Below are positions 26,345 to 36,400 of a DNA stretch of 64,000 nt, one piece after another. Under the pieces are notes generated by a model. The model had not been told where the DNA came from and did no database searches. It saw only the letters and a list, made by a program, of their open reading frames with translations. The DNA is from Flavobacterium sp. NRK1 (GTDB lineage: Bacteria; Bacteroidota; Bacteroidia; Flavobacteriales; Flavobacteriaceae). Each line of letters begins with the position of its first letter. Positions within the stretch are counted from its first letter, which is position 1. Where the stretch lies: the NCBI RefSeq assembly GCF_024054175.1, contig NZ_JAMXLA010000001.1:1234528-1298527 (forward strand), written 5' to 3'. A program made the translations under genes and the position numbers.

Positions 26345-26377
26345 AAAAAAGCGAACCGGAAATTGGTTCGCTTTTTT
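26345..26377. terminator. Bidirectional terminator between DoxX and helicase genes
   Basis: AAAAAAGCGAACC/GGTTCGCTTTTTT, a perfect 13-bp stem between convergent genes. Confidence 0.93.
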
Positions 26378-26381
26378 ATGA

Positions 26382-28667
26382 TCAGTCGTTTTGCAGGCTG
26401 GCCCTGAAAAGCCTTAGTTCACCCCAGGTAAATTCGTCACCAAGCTTTTCTTTTAATCCGCCCAATGCTTCACCCTCAAAGTCTTTAAAAGCTTCTGTAA
26501 GTGCAATTATCCTGTCTTGCGGCAATACATCTTCAACCCTAACCTTTCCGGCCTGTATAAGGCCCGCAAAATGGCTCATTATAGTAGTTTCGGTAAGTTT
26601 TCTTGTGCGGGCTATGTCTGCTATAGATAATTTTTTCTGCCACAGTTCATGCGTTTCTTCCAGTGTAGTCTTTTTTGGCTCTGCCGATTTTTTCTTTTTT
26701 GGTGCATAACGCTCTATAGTAAAATCATCGTCCTGCTCTTCAAGCAGCGTACTTGGATTTTGTCTTAGCAATGCGCGAAATGCTTCAATTTTTTTAGACT
26801 TATACGATTGAATTTCAGGCGAAATCAAATGCTCCCTGCTTATGGGTTTTCCTTCATTAACAATCTCCATAAGCAGTTTAGATTTCATAAGCCTTATAAC
26901 TGCTGCTGTCTGCATTTCTTCCATTTCAGCAAGTTCTTCATAAAAACTTTTCGCTTTTCTAATGCGTTTTACCTCTTCCATTTTTTCCAGAAGTCCTGAA
27001 GCCAGACGATCCATTGCCGGGAAAAAATAATTATAAGCTGCTGTTACTCTTTCTGCTACAAAAACCATATCAATATCAGGCTGCCTAAAAAGCCGGTCAA
27101 GTTGTGCAATAAATTTTTTTGAAGCATCCAGCAAGCCATGAATATTATTTTCCTGCCTATTAGCCCATTCCCTGTATTTTGCTTTTAAAGCTTTATCGCC
27201 TTCCTGCAAATAGCTCATTTTGTGCCTTTGCCATTCGGTAGCTAAATCTGCCCATTCAAAGCTGTTTTTAAGAAAGTTAGCAATAAATCGTTCTGTTTCC
27301 TGCTTTAAAGAATTTTCCAATTCGCCTTCTTCTGCTCTGCCTGACGAGTAACCTATAACATCGGCATCGCTTGAAATACCATTCATACGTATCGGAGATA
27401 GCAAAATAAGCCCTTCTAATGAACGCAAACGTGAAAGGGCAACATATGCCTGTCCGGGCATAAAAACCTGCGATACATCAAGCACAGCTTTGTCAAAAGT
27501 AAGTCCCTGGCTCTTGTGTACCGTTATAGCCCATGCCAGTTTTAGGGGATAATGCACAAAAGTTCCTAAAACATCTTCTTTTATCTCTTTGGTAACGTCG
27601 TCAACATAATAGCGCACATTTTGCCATTCGTACTTGGTTGCCTCTATTGTTTCGTCTTCTTCAGGAAAATATACAAGTATCTCTTCATCTGATAATGATT
27701 TAATTACGCCGATTTTTCCATTAAAATATTTCTTCTCGGGCGAAAGGTCGTTTTTAATAAACATTACTTGTGCCCCTACCTTTAATTTAAGTTCCTGTTC
27801 AACCGGGTATATCTTATCCGGAAAATCACCTACAATTTCCGGATGGTAGGTAAACTGCTTTTCGTCAAGCTCTTCCAATGAAGTAGCATTCATGGCATCC
27901 GCCTTCGCATTATGGGTAGTAAGCGTTATATAGCCGGTATGTTTGGTAGAGTCAAAATCAGGCTGAACAAAAGTGTTTAAAACTTTAAGATCTTTTTCTG
28001 TTATTACATTGTTCCTCAAATTGTTAAGTACATCTATAAATACCGAATCCGTTTGCCTGTAAATTTTATCCAGCTCAATATATAATGGCGGGTCCTGGTG
28101 TACTACATGAGAATGAAAAAAGAATTTACCCCTGTAATAATTTCGCAATACCTCCCATTCTTCATTTTTTACTACCGGTGGCAGTTGCAGCAAATCGCCA
28201 ATGTATAGAACCTGCACACCTCCAAACGGAAGATTTTTCTTACGTACACTTCTAAGCATAAAATCCATAGCATCCAGAAGATCAGCTCGAAGCATACTCA
28301 CTTCATCTATAACCAAAAGTTCAAGATTGTTGATAACCGACTGCTTATCGGCACGCATACGGAAATGGCGGCGAAGTGTATCTTTAGTTTCAAACTTCAC
28401 AAAATCAGAGAATTGAGGTGGCTGATTATGATCTGGTATAAACCCTGAAAAGGGCAATTGAAACATAGAATGTATAGTAACACCTCCTGCATTTAGCGCA
28501 GCTATGCCTGTTGGGGCTACAACCACAACATTTTTATGCGTTGTACGGATTATTTCCCTCAGCAAAGTAGTCTTCCCTGTACCCGCCTTACCGGTAAGGA
28601 AAACAGACCTATTTGTCTGGTTTATAAAGCGTAATGCATAAGAAGCTGCTGTAGAGAGATTTTCCAT
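26382..28667 (-). CDS. PIF1-like superfamily 1 helicase with C-terminal helix-turn-helix
   Basis: A 761-residue 5'-3' type SF1B helicase. Walker A GKAGTGKTT is at residues 26-34 and the DEAD-like box LLVIDEVSML near 115. VAPTGIAALNAGG is the Ia motif, and the C-terminal WAITVHKSQGLTFD and YVALSRLRSL motifs (about 380-420) complete the helicase core. The last 90 residues contain a HTH_40-type winged helix (ETHELWQKKLSIADIARTR). An SF1 core fused to a helicase-associated C-terminal region and HTH is common in Bacteroidota; a role in fork restart or G-quadruplex unwinding is inferred from PIF1. Confidence 0.9.
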   Translation of the reverse strand: MENLSTAASYALRFINQTNRSVFLTGKAGTGKTTLLREIIRTTHKNVVVVAPTGIAALNAGGVTIHSMFQLPFSGFIPDHNQPPQFSDFVKFETKDTLRRHFRMRADKQSVINNLELLVIDEVSMLRADLLDAMDFMLRSVRKKNLPFGGVQVLYIGDLLQLPPVVKNEEWEVLRNYYRGKFFFHSHVVHQDPPLYIELDKIYRQTDSVFIDVLNNLRNNVITEKDLKVLNTFVQPDFDSTKHTGYITLTTHNAKADAMNATSLEELDEKQFTYHPEIVGDFPDKIYPVEQELKLKVGAQVMFIKNDLSPEKKYFNGKIGVIKSLSDEEILVYFPEEDETIEATKYEWQNVRYYVDDVTKEIKEDVLGTFVHYPLKLAWAITVHKSQGLTFDKAVLDVSQVFMPGQAYVALSRLRSLEGLILLSPIRMNGISSDADVIGYSSGRAEEGELENSLKQETERFIANFLKNSFEWADLATEWQRHKMSYLQEGDKALKAKYREWANRQENNIHGLLDASKKFIAQLDRLFRQPDIDMVFVAERVTAAYNYFFPAMDRLASGLLEKMEEVKRIRKAKSFYEELAEMEEMQTAAVIRLMKSKLLMEIVNEGKPISREHLISPEIQSYKSKKIEAFRALLRQNPSTLLEEQDDDFTIERYAPKKKKSAEPKKTTLEETHELWQKKLSIADIARTRKLTETTIMSHFAGLIQAGKVRVEDVLPQDRIIALTEAFKDFEGEALGGLKEKLGDEFTWGELRLFRASLQND

Positions 28668-28728
28668 GAGGCGTATAAATTGAAGTGCCGAAAATTACGG
28701 ATTTTTGAACACAATAATGTGCAAAAAA

Positions 28729-28751
28729 AATGCTTCCGCAAGGGAAGCATT
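28729..28751 (-). terminator. Terminator after the OmpH-like gene
   Basis: AATGCTTCC/GGAAGCATT stem followed on the minus strand by a T-run, 22 bp past the stop. Confidence 0.85.
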
Positions 28752-28772
28752 ATATATTTAAAAGTAAAAAAA

Positions 28773-29360
28773 TTATTTCTTTTCTTCTTTTGCAGGCTCT
28801 TCATTTACTGTTTCAGTAGTTTTAGCTGAACCTTTATACTTGTCATTCAGTTCTTTAGTTATTTTATCTGTAATATTATATCCTTCTTTAGCATACATAA
28901 TGCTTACTACATCGCCAGAACCATAAATGTAATCATATCCGTTTTTCTTACCGTAATCAGTAACAAACTTCTTGATCTTACTAATAAGTGTATCCTGTTT
29001 TGGACCAAATTCTTCTTCAAGCTGTTTAAGCATAGCTTCTTGAGTCATTTGCAGTTTCTGCCCTCTTTCCTGTAATTCCTGCTGTCTTAATTGCGCCCAC
29101 TGCATACCCTTTGCTTTAGCTTCTTCAGGAAAACTCGCTCTGTCAAGATCAAACTGATGTGCTTTTGCCTGTAATTCCTGTGCCATCACTTCTCTTTTAG
29201 TTTTGTTTTGCGATTCAAGTTCTTTATACTCGTCAAGATCCTGAACAATTTTATTTGTATCTACATAAGCTGTCTTGAGGCCTGCTGCATTAGAGCCAGC
29301 TTCTTTATTGCATGAAATTACCGCAAGGGCAAAACCGATTATCAAAAGTGATTTTTTCAT
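28773..29360 (-). CDS. OmpH/Skp family periplasmic chaperone-like lipoprotein
   Basis: A 195-residue exported protein with a lipobox-like VISC (Cys17). The body follows the Skp/OmpH plan: a short N-terminal strand (TAYVDTNKIVQDLDEY) and two long charged helices (about 45-125) that would form a coiled-coil arm. A C-terminal strand with YDYIYGSGDVVSIMYA returns to the core. A Glu/Lys-rich tail ends the protein. Skp-like proteins hold unfolded outer-membrane proteins in the periplasm. The lipid anchor is unlike E. coli Skp but frequent in Bacteroidota. Confidence 0.88.
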   Translation of the reverse strand: MKKSLLIIGFALAVISCNKEAGSNAAGLKTAYVDTNKIVQDLDEYKELESQNKTKREVMAQELQAKAHQFDLDRASFPEEAKAKGMQWAQLRQQELQERGQKLQMTQEAMLKQLEEEFGPKQDTLISKIKKFVTDYGKKNGYDYIYGSGDVVSIMYAKEGYNITDKITKELNDKYKGSAKTTETVNEEPAKEEKK

Positions 29361-29600
29361 TTCCTGATTTTAGAATTATTTTTTAAAAATTTTCGTAAAA
29401 GTAATAATTAGTTGTTAAGTACCAAAAAAAGTGATTTTTTGAAAAAAAATTAATGTATAAATAAGATTTATTAAGGACAATATAACGTATAGAATTTTTC
29501 AATTAAAGTCGGCTTAAAATAAAGCCTCCTGCTGAGTTTTTAGAAATCTTTGGTATAAATCCTTATTTAAGCTTAAAAAAATTTAATTTGAAGCTTTTAT

Positions 29601-30455
29601 TTAATTTTTGGCATGTTTTAATATATAAATATGTGAAGAATACTCTGAATTCCGTGCTGCTTTTAAATTTGAACGTAATCCGGTTAAAAAACCTTTTACA
29701 AAACTCATTTTGCCAGTTTTATATTTTTCAGATAACAGGCTAACATAAAAACTGTCAAATTTCATAGGCATAATTTTTATAAGCTCCATCTGCTTTTTTT
29801 CAAAAAGCATTTTTATAGCTGTTTTAGAAAAATGCCACAAATGTCTTGGCACATCATATGCTGCCCAATGCTTTCCATAATATTGCGCATCGTAAGATTT
29901 AAAGTTAGGCACAGCAATAATTATTACACCATCGGGTTTAACAATTCTTTTAAGCTCGGTAATTTGGGCTTCTACATCCGGCACATGTTCCAGTACATGC
30001 CACATGGTTATAACATCAACAGACTGATCCTGCATTTCAGAAAGTGCTTGTACAAAATCAACACCTTTAGATTGCGCTATAGCTTTTGCTTTAGCACTTG
30101 GCTCTAATCCAACTGTTTTCCAGTCATTTTTTGCTGCAATAACCAAAAAATCACCCGTTCCGGCTCCAATATCAAGAATTTTACCTTTCTTCGGCTGAAA
30201 TTGTTGTATTAAATTGATTTTATCTCTTAGTGCCTTTTGCTTTACCGTATGATAGAGCTTTTCAAATATGGAGCGTTTACCATCGGTATGCGAAATATAA
30301 TCATCACTTTCATAATAGCTGCCCAGTTTTTCGGGAGCTGGCTGAGGATGTGTTTTAAGCAATTGTAGCTGCTCATCAAGCAAAAGCTGAAATTCTTCAC
30401 CCGATACAGAATAATCTTTAACCGTAAGGTAAACATTGTTTTTAGAAAAGTCCAT
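29601..30455 (-). CDS. Class I SAM-dependent methyltransferase
   Basis: A 284-residue Methyltransf_11/23-type enzyme. SAM-binding motif I is ILDIGAGTGDF (residues 93-103), the acidic motif II is GLEPSAKA (about 116), and the MWHVLEHVPD motif (about 150-159) is typical of methyltransferases acting on quinones, sugars or lipids. Substrate unknown. Its ATG overlaps the stop of the preceding lipoprotein gene (TAATG), and that gene is coupled to mnmG in the same way, so the three form one translational unit. Confidence 0.88.
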   Translation of the reverse strand: MDFSKNNVYLTVKDYSVSGEEFQLLLDEQLQLLKTHPQPAPEKLGSYYESDDYISHTDGKRSIFEKLYHTVKQKALRDKINLIQQFQPKKGKILDIGAGTGDFLVIAAKNDWKTVGLEPSAKAKAIAQSKGVDFVQALSEMQDQSVDVITMWHVLEHVPDVEAQITELKRIVKPDGVIIIAVPNFKSYDAQYYGKHWAAYDVPRHLWHFSKTAIKMLFEKKQMELIKIMPMKFDSFYVSLLSEKYKTGKMSFVKGFLTGLRSNLKAARNSEYSSHIYILKHAKN

Positions 30456-30979
30456 TAATAATTATTGTATTCGAATTTTAAATCTTTAAGATATTTGATT
30501 ACCAGGTTTTGATAAAGTGACTCAGCAGATAAACAATCATTGTTATATTCATCAATAACAGAAATGCCAAGAAAATTCCCCGACGACCCTATTCTGTTAA
30601 CTTCAGTTTCAACATTGCTTACCATGTATTGTGAAAGGTCGAAATATTTTACTAATTCATCATAACTATAAAAAAACACTGTAAATTGATGTCCTTCTAA
30701 TGAAATATTATAAGTTACTTCTTCCGAGTTACCCAATTTATATTTATTCATTAAAAATTGCTGAAAAGGCTCTTTTCTCTGATTATTTTCAAAAAAGAAG
30801 CAAATAAGGCCTTCATCATGGCCTAAAATCTCTTTTCCATTTTCTAACAACAAATAATCGTCAATTTCAACAGTATGCCTTGGTGTTATACAGCTTGTAA
30901 ACAAAATGGCTATAAAAAACACAAAAAACCCTTTTATAAAAAGGGTTTTAAAAAATCGTTCCACGTGAAACATTGCCAT
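30455..30979 (-). CDS. Hypothetical lipoprotein, coupled to mnmG
   Basis: A 174-residue protein with a lipoprotein signal ending in FTSC (Cys30). No family is recognised. The mature part is acidic and rich in Asp, Glu and Tyr. The start is uncertain: residues 3-6 (FHVE) are encoded by a parS-like palindrome, and residues 11-18 by a strong hairpin (30924-30949) that could terminate mnmG. The ATG overlapping the mnmG stop (TAATG) is taken as the start; the Met two codons later is as likely. A GTG at 30914 would leave too short a signal. Confidence 0.6.
   Translation of the reverse strand: MAMFHVERFFKTLFIKGFFVFFIAILFTSCITPRHTVEIDDYLLLENGKEILGHDEGLICFFFENNQRKEPFQQFLMNKYKLGNSEEVTYNISLEGHQFTVFFYSYDELVKYFDLSQYMVSNVETEVNRIGSSGNFLGISVIDEYNNDCLSAESLYQNLVIKYLKDLKFEYNNY
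30924..30950 (-). terminator. Terminator-like hairpin inside the lipoprotein signal sequence
   Basis: AAAACCCTTTT and AAAAGGGTTTT pair over 11 bp around a 3-nt loop, followed on the minus strand by a T-rich tract. It may attenuate transcription from mnmG into the two coupled genes. Confidence 0.5.
30958..30971. promoter_or_regulatory. parS-like site, one mismatch
   Basis: GTTCCACGTGAAAC differs in one base from the four perfect sites at 32.9-33.0 kb and resembles the general ParB consensus (GTTTCACGTGAAAC). Confidence 0.65.
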
Positions 30980-32850
30980 TATCGCCCCATATGTATTAAT
31001 AGCACAGAAACATCACTCGGAGATACTCCACTTATACGCGAAGCCTGAGAAATTGTTACCGGCCTGATTTTTTTCATTTTTTCGCGCGCTTCATACGAAA
31101 GCGACTTTATTTTATCATAATCAAAGTTAGCAGGAATTTTTACATCTTCTAACCTGTTAAGTTTATCAGCGTTATTCTTTTCCTTTTCTATATATCCGGA
31201 ATATTTTACCTGAATTTCTGCCTGCTCTACTACTTCTCTATCAAGATCATGTTCGTTAATATAATCTTTCACTTTTTCAAACCTTACAATATCTTCAAGG
31301 TCTATTTGAGGCCTTGAAAATATTTTAAACATTTTATCCGGCTGAGAAATTGGCGCTGATCCTTTTTCTTCAAGAATTGGATTAGCTTCAGCAACTGTCA
31401 CGCTTGTCTCTTTAAAGAAATTTACAAAAGCTTCACTTTTGTCTCTTTTCTGTTCCATCCTTCTCAAACGGTCTTCTTTTGCTAAACCTATTTCATAAGA
31501 TAACGGTGTAAGCCTGAAATCAGCATTATCCTGACGAAGCAACGTTCTGTATTCAGCTCTTGAGGTAAACATTCTATAAGGTTCTTCTGTACCTTTAGTA
31601 ATTAGATCATCAATAAGCACTCCTATATACGCTTCATTACGTTTTAAAATAAACGGATCTTTATCATGCACTTTAAGGTGCGCATTAATGCCAGCCATTA
31701 ACCCTTGCGAAGCAGCTTCTTCATAACCTGTAGTTCCGTTTATTTGTCCTGCAAAATATAATCCTTCTACCAACTTAGTTTCAAGCGTATGCTTTAACTG
31801 TGTTGGCGGGAAATAATCATATTCTATAGCATAACCCGGACGGAAGAATTTCACGTTTTCAAAACCTGCTACACTACGCAATGCTTTAAACTGAACATCC
31901 TCCGGAAGGGAGGTTGAAAATCCATTTACATATACTTCTACAGTATCCCACCCCTCAGGCTCAACAAAAAGCTGATGGCGGTCTTTATCTGCAAAACGGT
32001 TAATCTTATCTTCAATAGATGGACAGTAACGTGGCCCAAGGCTTTTAATGCGTCCGTTAAACATTGGCGAACGATCAAAACCTTCACGAAGCAGATCATG
32101 AACCAACTCTGAAGTGTAAGTCATATAACAAGAACGCTGATGTTTCAGCGACTGGGTAACATCCATATATGAAAACTTATCAGGGTTAACATCACCGGGC
32201 TGTTCCAACATTTTTGAATAGTCTAAAGACCGTCCGTCAACACGTGGCGGTGTTCCCGTTTTCATTCTTCCCGAAGAAAAACCAGCACGAACTAAATCTT
32301 CCGTTATACCATATGCAGCACCTTCTCCTGCCCTTCCTCCACCAAATTGTTTTTCGCCAATATGAATTAATCCATTCAAAAATGTACCATTGGTAAGTAC
32401 AACAGACTTCGCTTTAATTTCTAAACCAAGAGACGTTCTTATCCCTTTTATTTTACCATCTTCAATAATAACACCCGACACCATTTCCTGATAAAAATCC
32501 AGATTAGGTGTACGCTCAAGCATCAATCTCCATTCTTCAGCAAAACGCATACGGTCACTCTGTACACGTGGACTCCACATTGCAGGCCCTTTTGACTTAT
32601 TAAGCATCTTGAACTGTATAGCTGTCTTGTCAGACACTATTCCTGAATACCCTCCAAGCGCATCAATTTCACGCACAATCTGTCCTTTTGCGATACCTCC
32701 CATTGCAGGATTACATGACATTTGCGCAATGTTTTGCAAGCTCATTGTAACGAGCAGTGTTTTCGAACCCATATTAGCGGCAGCCGCCGCAGCTTCAGAA
32801 CCTGCATGCCCGGCACCCACTACAATCACATCATATACCTCGTTAAACAT
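30979..32850 (-). CDS. mnmG: tRNA uridine 5-carboxymethylaminomethyl modification enzyme MnmG (GidA)
   Basis: A 623-residue FAD-dependent enzyme that, with MnmE, modifies the wobble uridine of several tRNAs. The N-terminal FAD motif is VGAGHAGSEAA (about residues 12-22), and MSCNPAMGGIAKG follows near 45-57. The GGGRAGEGAAYG and tRNA-binding C-terminal RPVTISQASRISG segments are typical. A purine-rich AAAGGAGAT 7-15 nt upstream is an unusually good Shine-Dalgarno for this window. The gene lies just beside the parS cluster, consistent with the classical location of gidA near replication origins. Confidence 0.97.
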   Translation of the reverse strand: MFNEVYDVIVVGAGHAGSEAAAAAANMGSKTLLVTMSLQNIAQMSCNPAMGGIAKGQIVREIDALGGYSGIVSDKTAIQFKMLNKSKGPAMWSPRVQSDRMRFAEEWRLMLERTPNLDFYQEMVSGVIIEDGKIKGIRTSLGLEIKAKSVVLTNGTFLNGLIHIGEKQFGGGRAGEGAAYGITEDLVRAGFSSGRMKTGTPPRVDGRSLDYSKMLEQPGDVNPDKFSYMDVTQSLKHQRSCYMTYTSELVHDLLREGFDRSPMFNGRIKSLGPRYCPSIEDKINRFADKDRHQLFVEPEGWDTVEVYVNGFSTSLPEDVQFKALRSVAGFENVKFFRPGYAIEYDYFPPTQLKHTLETKLVEGLYFAGQINGTTGYEEAASQGLMAGINAHLKVHDKDPFILKRNEAYIGVLIDDLITKGTEEPYRMFTSRAEYRTLLRQDNADFRLTPLSYEIGLAKEDRLRRMEQKRDKSEAFVNFFKETSVTVAEANPILEEKGSAPISQPDKMFKIFSRPQIDLEDIVRFEKVKDYINEHDLDREVVEQAEIQVKYSGYIEKEKNNADKLNRLEDVKIPANFDYDKIKSLSYEAREKMKKIRPVTISQASRISGVSPSDVSVLLIHMGR

Positions 32851-32865
32851 TTTATTATCTCCTTT

Positions 32866-32879
32866 GTTCCACGTGGAAC
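32866..32879. promoter_or_regulatory. parS site 1 (ParB-binding palindrome)
   Basis: GTTCCACGTGGAAC, a perfect 14-bp palindrome identical to the core of Pseudomonas parS sites, 16 bp upstream of the mnmG ATG. Confidence 0.88.
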
Positions 32880-32920
32880 TTTAAAAATTTGCTTTATAAA
32901 ATTTTTTTGCCAAGCATTAC

Positions 32921-32934
32921 GTTCCACGTGGAAC
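32921..32934. promoter_or_regulatory. parS site 2
   Basis: Perfect GTTCCACGTGGAAC, 55 bp from site 1. Confidence 0.88.
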
Positions 32935-32960
32935 CCAATTAATTTGACAATTTTCCTTAA

Positions 32961-32978
32961 ACGTTCCACGTGGAACGT
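32961..32978. promoter_or_regulatory. parS site 3
   Basis: Perfect GTTCCACGTGGAAC (32963-32976) extended to an 18-bp palindrome with flanking AC/GT; 42 bp from site 2. Confidence 0.88.
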
Positions 32979-33002
32979 TTTAAAATATATAGATGTTTAG
33001 CT

Positions 33003-33422
33003 CTATTGTTCCACGTGGAACAGGGCTGTTTTTTCATCCTCTTTATATCTCATAATAGCTGAGTCTGCTTCAGTTTTATCTTTATAACCACAGTAGTGTA
33101 AAATACCGTGTGCCATAACCCTTTTAAGTTCATCTTCAAAAGGCACGTTAAAATCTACAGCATTATCTTTAACTCTTTCTATAGAAATAAAGATATCACC
33201 ACTTAAAAGATTACCCATTGTATAATCAAAACTGATAATGTCAGTAAGCGTATCATGATCTAGAAATTCTTCATTCATTTTTAAAAGATACTCATCATCA
33301 CAAAAAATGTAATTGATCTCACCTTCTGTTTTATCTTCAGATTCTATAACGCGGCTAATCCACTCTTCATGTTTAGCTTCATCCTGAAGTACAAATTGGG
33401 TTTCGTAATTAAAACTAATCAT
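33003..33422 (-). CDS. ybeY: Endoribonuclease YbeY (rRNA maturation factor)
   Basis: A 139-residue zinc-dependent RNase that acts in 16S rRNA 3' processing and ribosome quality control. The metal motif is HGILHYCGYKD with His105 and His109. The third His of the usual HxxxHxxGYxH is replaced by Lys114-Asp115, as I believe is common in Bacteroidota YbeY. The start overlaps the end of the DUF4175 gene by 8 bp, so the two are coupled. The last codons are formed by a parS site (FHVEQ), suggesting that the centromere site shaped the C-terminus. Confidence 0.93.
   Translation of the reverse strand: MISFNYETQFVLQDEAKHEEWISRVIESEDKTEGEINYIFCDDEYLLKMNEEFLDHDTLTDIISFDYTMGNLLSGDIFISIERVKDNAVDFNVPFEDELKRVMAHGILHYCGYKDKTEADSAIMRYKEDEKTALFHVEQ
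33008..33021. promoter_or_regulatory. parS site 4, embedded in the 3' end of ybeY
   Basis: Perfect GTTCCACGTGGAAC, 45 bp from site 3. It encodes the C-terminal FHVEQ residues of YbeY. Confidence 0.88.
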
Positions 33423-36400
33423 CTTTTCTAAAATAGGTTTGCACCTTTTGATTAAAATATGGGCGCAAAGGTAAGCTTTGTCTGTTTAATATTTCTACGC
33501 TATTTAAATAATCTTTCAATGCCTCAGGAATACGGTTAGCGTTGTTGTTGTATTCTTTAGTATTGGTTTGAGATTGCCTTTTATTCTCTTCACCCTGCTG
33601 GCGTATGGCTTTATCAAGTTTTAATAATTCATGTTTTAAATTCTGCATTTTTTGCATTGCATCCCCCTTAAAACCTTTATTAAGCAATTGCTTTTCTATC
33701 TCCTTCATCTGGCGCATTGCATTCTGGCCATTACCGCCCATACCCTGCTTTTCCAACTCTTTTTGTAAAGCTTCACGTAGTTGCTGCTGTTCCTTATAAA
33801 TTTCAAATAGCTCACCCGCATCACCTTCTTTATCTCCGTCGTCACCTTCTCCTTCTCCTTTATTCAGCCCCTTTTGATTACCTCCGGGTTGTGGTTCGCC
33901 TTCTTTTCCTTCACCTTTTTTACCACTTTTTCCTTCTTTTCCTTCTTTCATTTTCTGGGCAAGCTGCTCCTGCTTTTGTATAATATCAGGCAATTGCATT
34001 TCACCTTTGCCGGTCCTGCCCGGTTTAGGGCTTCCTGTACCTGAACCCATCATTTCCATCTGCATATTGTTTAATGCATCACTTAAAAAATCTGCCAGTT
34101 TATTGGCCGATGTTATAGCATATTGCTGGTTGGACACACCACGGGGAACAATATTGTCTGCAAGATCTGTAATGGCTTTATCAATATAATAATGCACATT
34201 ACCAACCTCTGCAGTTATCTCTTCAGTTATTTTAGGATTACGCAAAGACATAGCAAAAATACTATCATCAACATGCCTGAACTGTTGTTTAAGATCCTGC
34301 TGTTTTTTAAGGTTTTTACTAAATAAAGAAGAATGAGATGTACTTCCTTTAAACTTACCCATTACATCTTCCTGAGAAAATGAATATGCTAAAAGATTAT
34401 CCAGAATCTGGCGCAGCATTTTAACATCTTCTTCCATTTGCTCCATATCGCCGCTCATCATCATTTCCATCATCTTACCTCCCATTTCTTTCATCTTTTT
34501 ACCGGCAGATTTTTGTCTTGGCTTAGCGTTTTGTTTACTGTCTTTATTTTGTTTTTTTAATTCATCAGATGCTTTCTGCATATCATCTTCAACACTCTTT
34601 TCCTCATTCTTATCCGCAGGAATATCCATTGGTTTTTTAAGTTCTTCATTTTCCTTTTCCAGTTCGCGAAGCTCTTCCTGTATCTTATCAAATTCCTTTT
34701 GTATCTCATCCTGCTTTTCAGCAGAATTCTTTTCGCTTTCAGAAAGCTTCTCTTGTTTATCACCAAGGTCATTTAATTTATCCGCAATTTGCTCAGCCTT
34801 CTTTTCTACATAAAAACGCTTAGTAAGCTCAACAAGCTGTTCTAAATTCTTAGCCTGATTTTTACTGTTTTTCTTTAGCTGATCTACTTTATCAAACAGT
34901 TCTTCTTTCTCTAATTTATCGGCAAGTTTTCTGAGTTCTTCAAGAAGCTTCTGATTTTTTTCAGCTTCTTTTTCATTCTTTTCTAAACGTTTTTTAAGTT
35001 CTTCTTTAAACTCATCTTTCTTTTCCGGATTAAATTTATCAAGATTCTCCTCTAATTTTTTAGAGAATTCTTTCATCATTTCGTCCTGTTGCTTTTGACG
35101 ATTAATGAAATCCTGAATCTTTTTCTGGTCTTTAAAATCAAGGTTGTCTTTCTCCTTACCCATCTTTTGCAGCTTATCAAGTTCACTTAATTGCTTATCC
35201 TGATTCTTAATTGATTTTTCAAGACTATTAATATTGCTGTTTTGTTCCTGCAATGCTTCCTGACGTTTTTCATCATCCGTTAGTTCTCTATGAGAAAATA
35301 CAGACGATTTTGAACTCTTATAATTATGTACAGCATCATTATCAAAAACTTCAAAATAATACTCGTAATTAATACCTTCTTTTACGGACAGCCCATCAGG
35401 GAAAGTATAATAGAATCTATCATAAACTTCTCTCTTCACAGGTAATGTTCCACGTTTGGCAACTTCAGGATTATCCTGTGGATAGTAAACAATCTGAAGT
35501 TTAGTTAAACCATAATCGTCTGACAGCTGACCCAAAACAATATCCCTCTCAAGCTTTAAACTGTCCGGAGCTGCTGCAACATTGATGGTAGGATACTGAT
35601 CTTTTACAGTTGTAAGCTGATATTGCAGTTTTTCGTGATGTTTTACCTTATTATTTGAAGTAAATATCTGATATTCTGTATTATGTAATATATTTTTAGA
35701 TAATGAAAAGGAATCTTCATCATTTGTAAACGTATAGGTCTGTCCTTCACCAACCCACTCAATAGCAGTAGTTGCAAGAGCATCAACTTTCCAGGTCACT
35801 TTTGTTCCTTCAGGTACTACAGCATTACCAGTACCACTAATAGTCTCCGGCTTTTTACCAAGATATGTTGGAAAATTTAATACCATTTCAAAATTGGCAA
35901 TAGCAGGTACGGCTACAACATTTAGTTCATAAGGCTGCGAGATTACGTTATTTGCAGAAAGGTTAAATTCAATATTTTTTGCGGGCTTTTCAAACCGGTA
36001 TTGAAAAACTCCCGGCTTAACATTTTCAAGATAATAGTTTTCACTGCCAATTGTTATCATGGCATTTTCAGGAACTACAGAACCTGCCGTTTTAACTTCC
36101 AGAATAAAATCAGTATCCTGCTGCGCAGTTAAAGAATTGTTGATTATTACAAATTCAAAAGGTGCAGGTGGTGCATAATGCTTGCTGTAATGCACTACCC
36201 TATCTAAACTTTGTGTAAATACAGAAGTATTACCGCTCATCATAAAAAATAAAATCAGCAGGACCGGTATAGCTGCATACGGAATGTATTTAATATTCTT
36301 TTTAAAATTAACAGCATTTGTAAATGGTATAGGCTGAAGGTTGTTTGCCTTCTGCTCTATAGATGCAACTAATAATTCTGACCGATCGTCTTGTGATGAT

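Noticed and set aside
29361-29600. Hidden gene or RNA between ompH-like and methyltransferase genes
   Set aside because: AT-rich, no coding frame and no convincing hairpin with T-run; considered spacer.
35448-35458. Partial parS-like GTTCCACGTTT in the DUF4175 gene
   Set aside because: Only the left half-site matches; the right arm is lost. A similar half-site (GTTCCACGTAA) at 36661 was rejected for the same reason.
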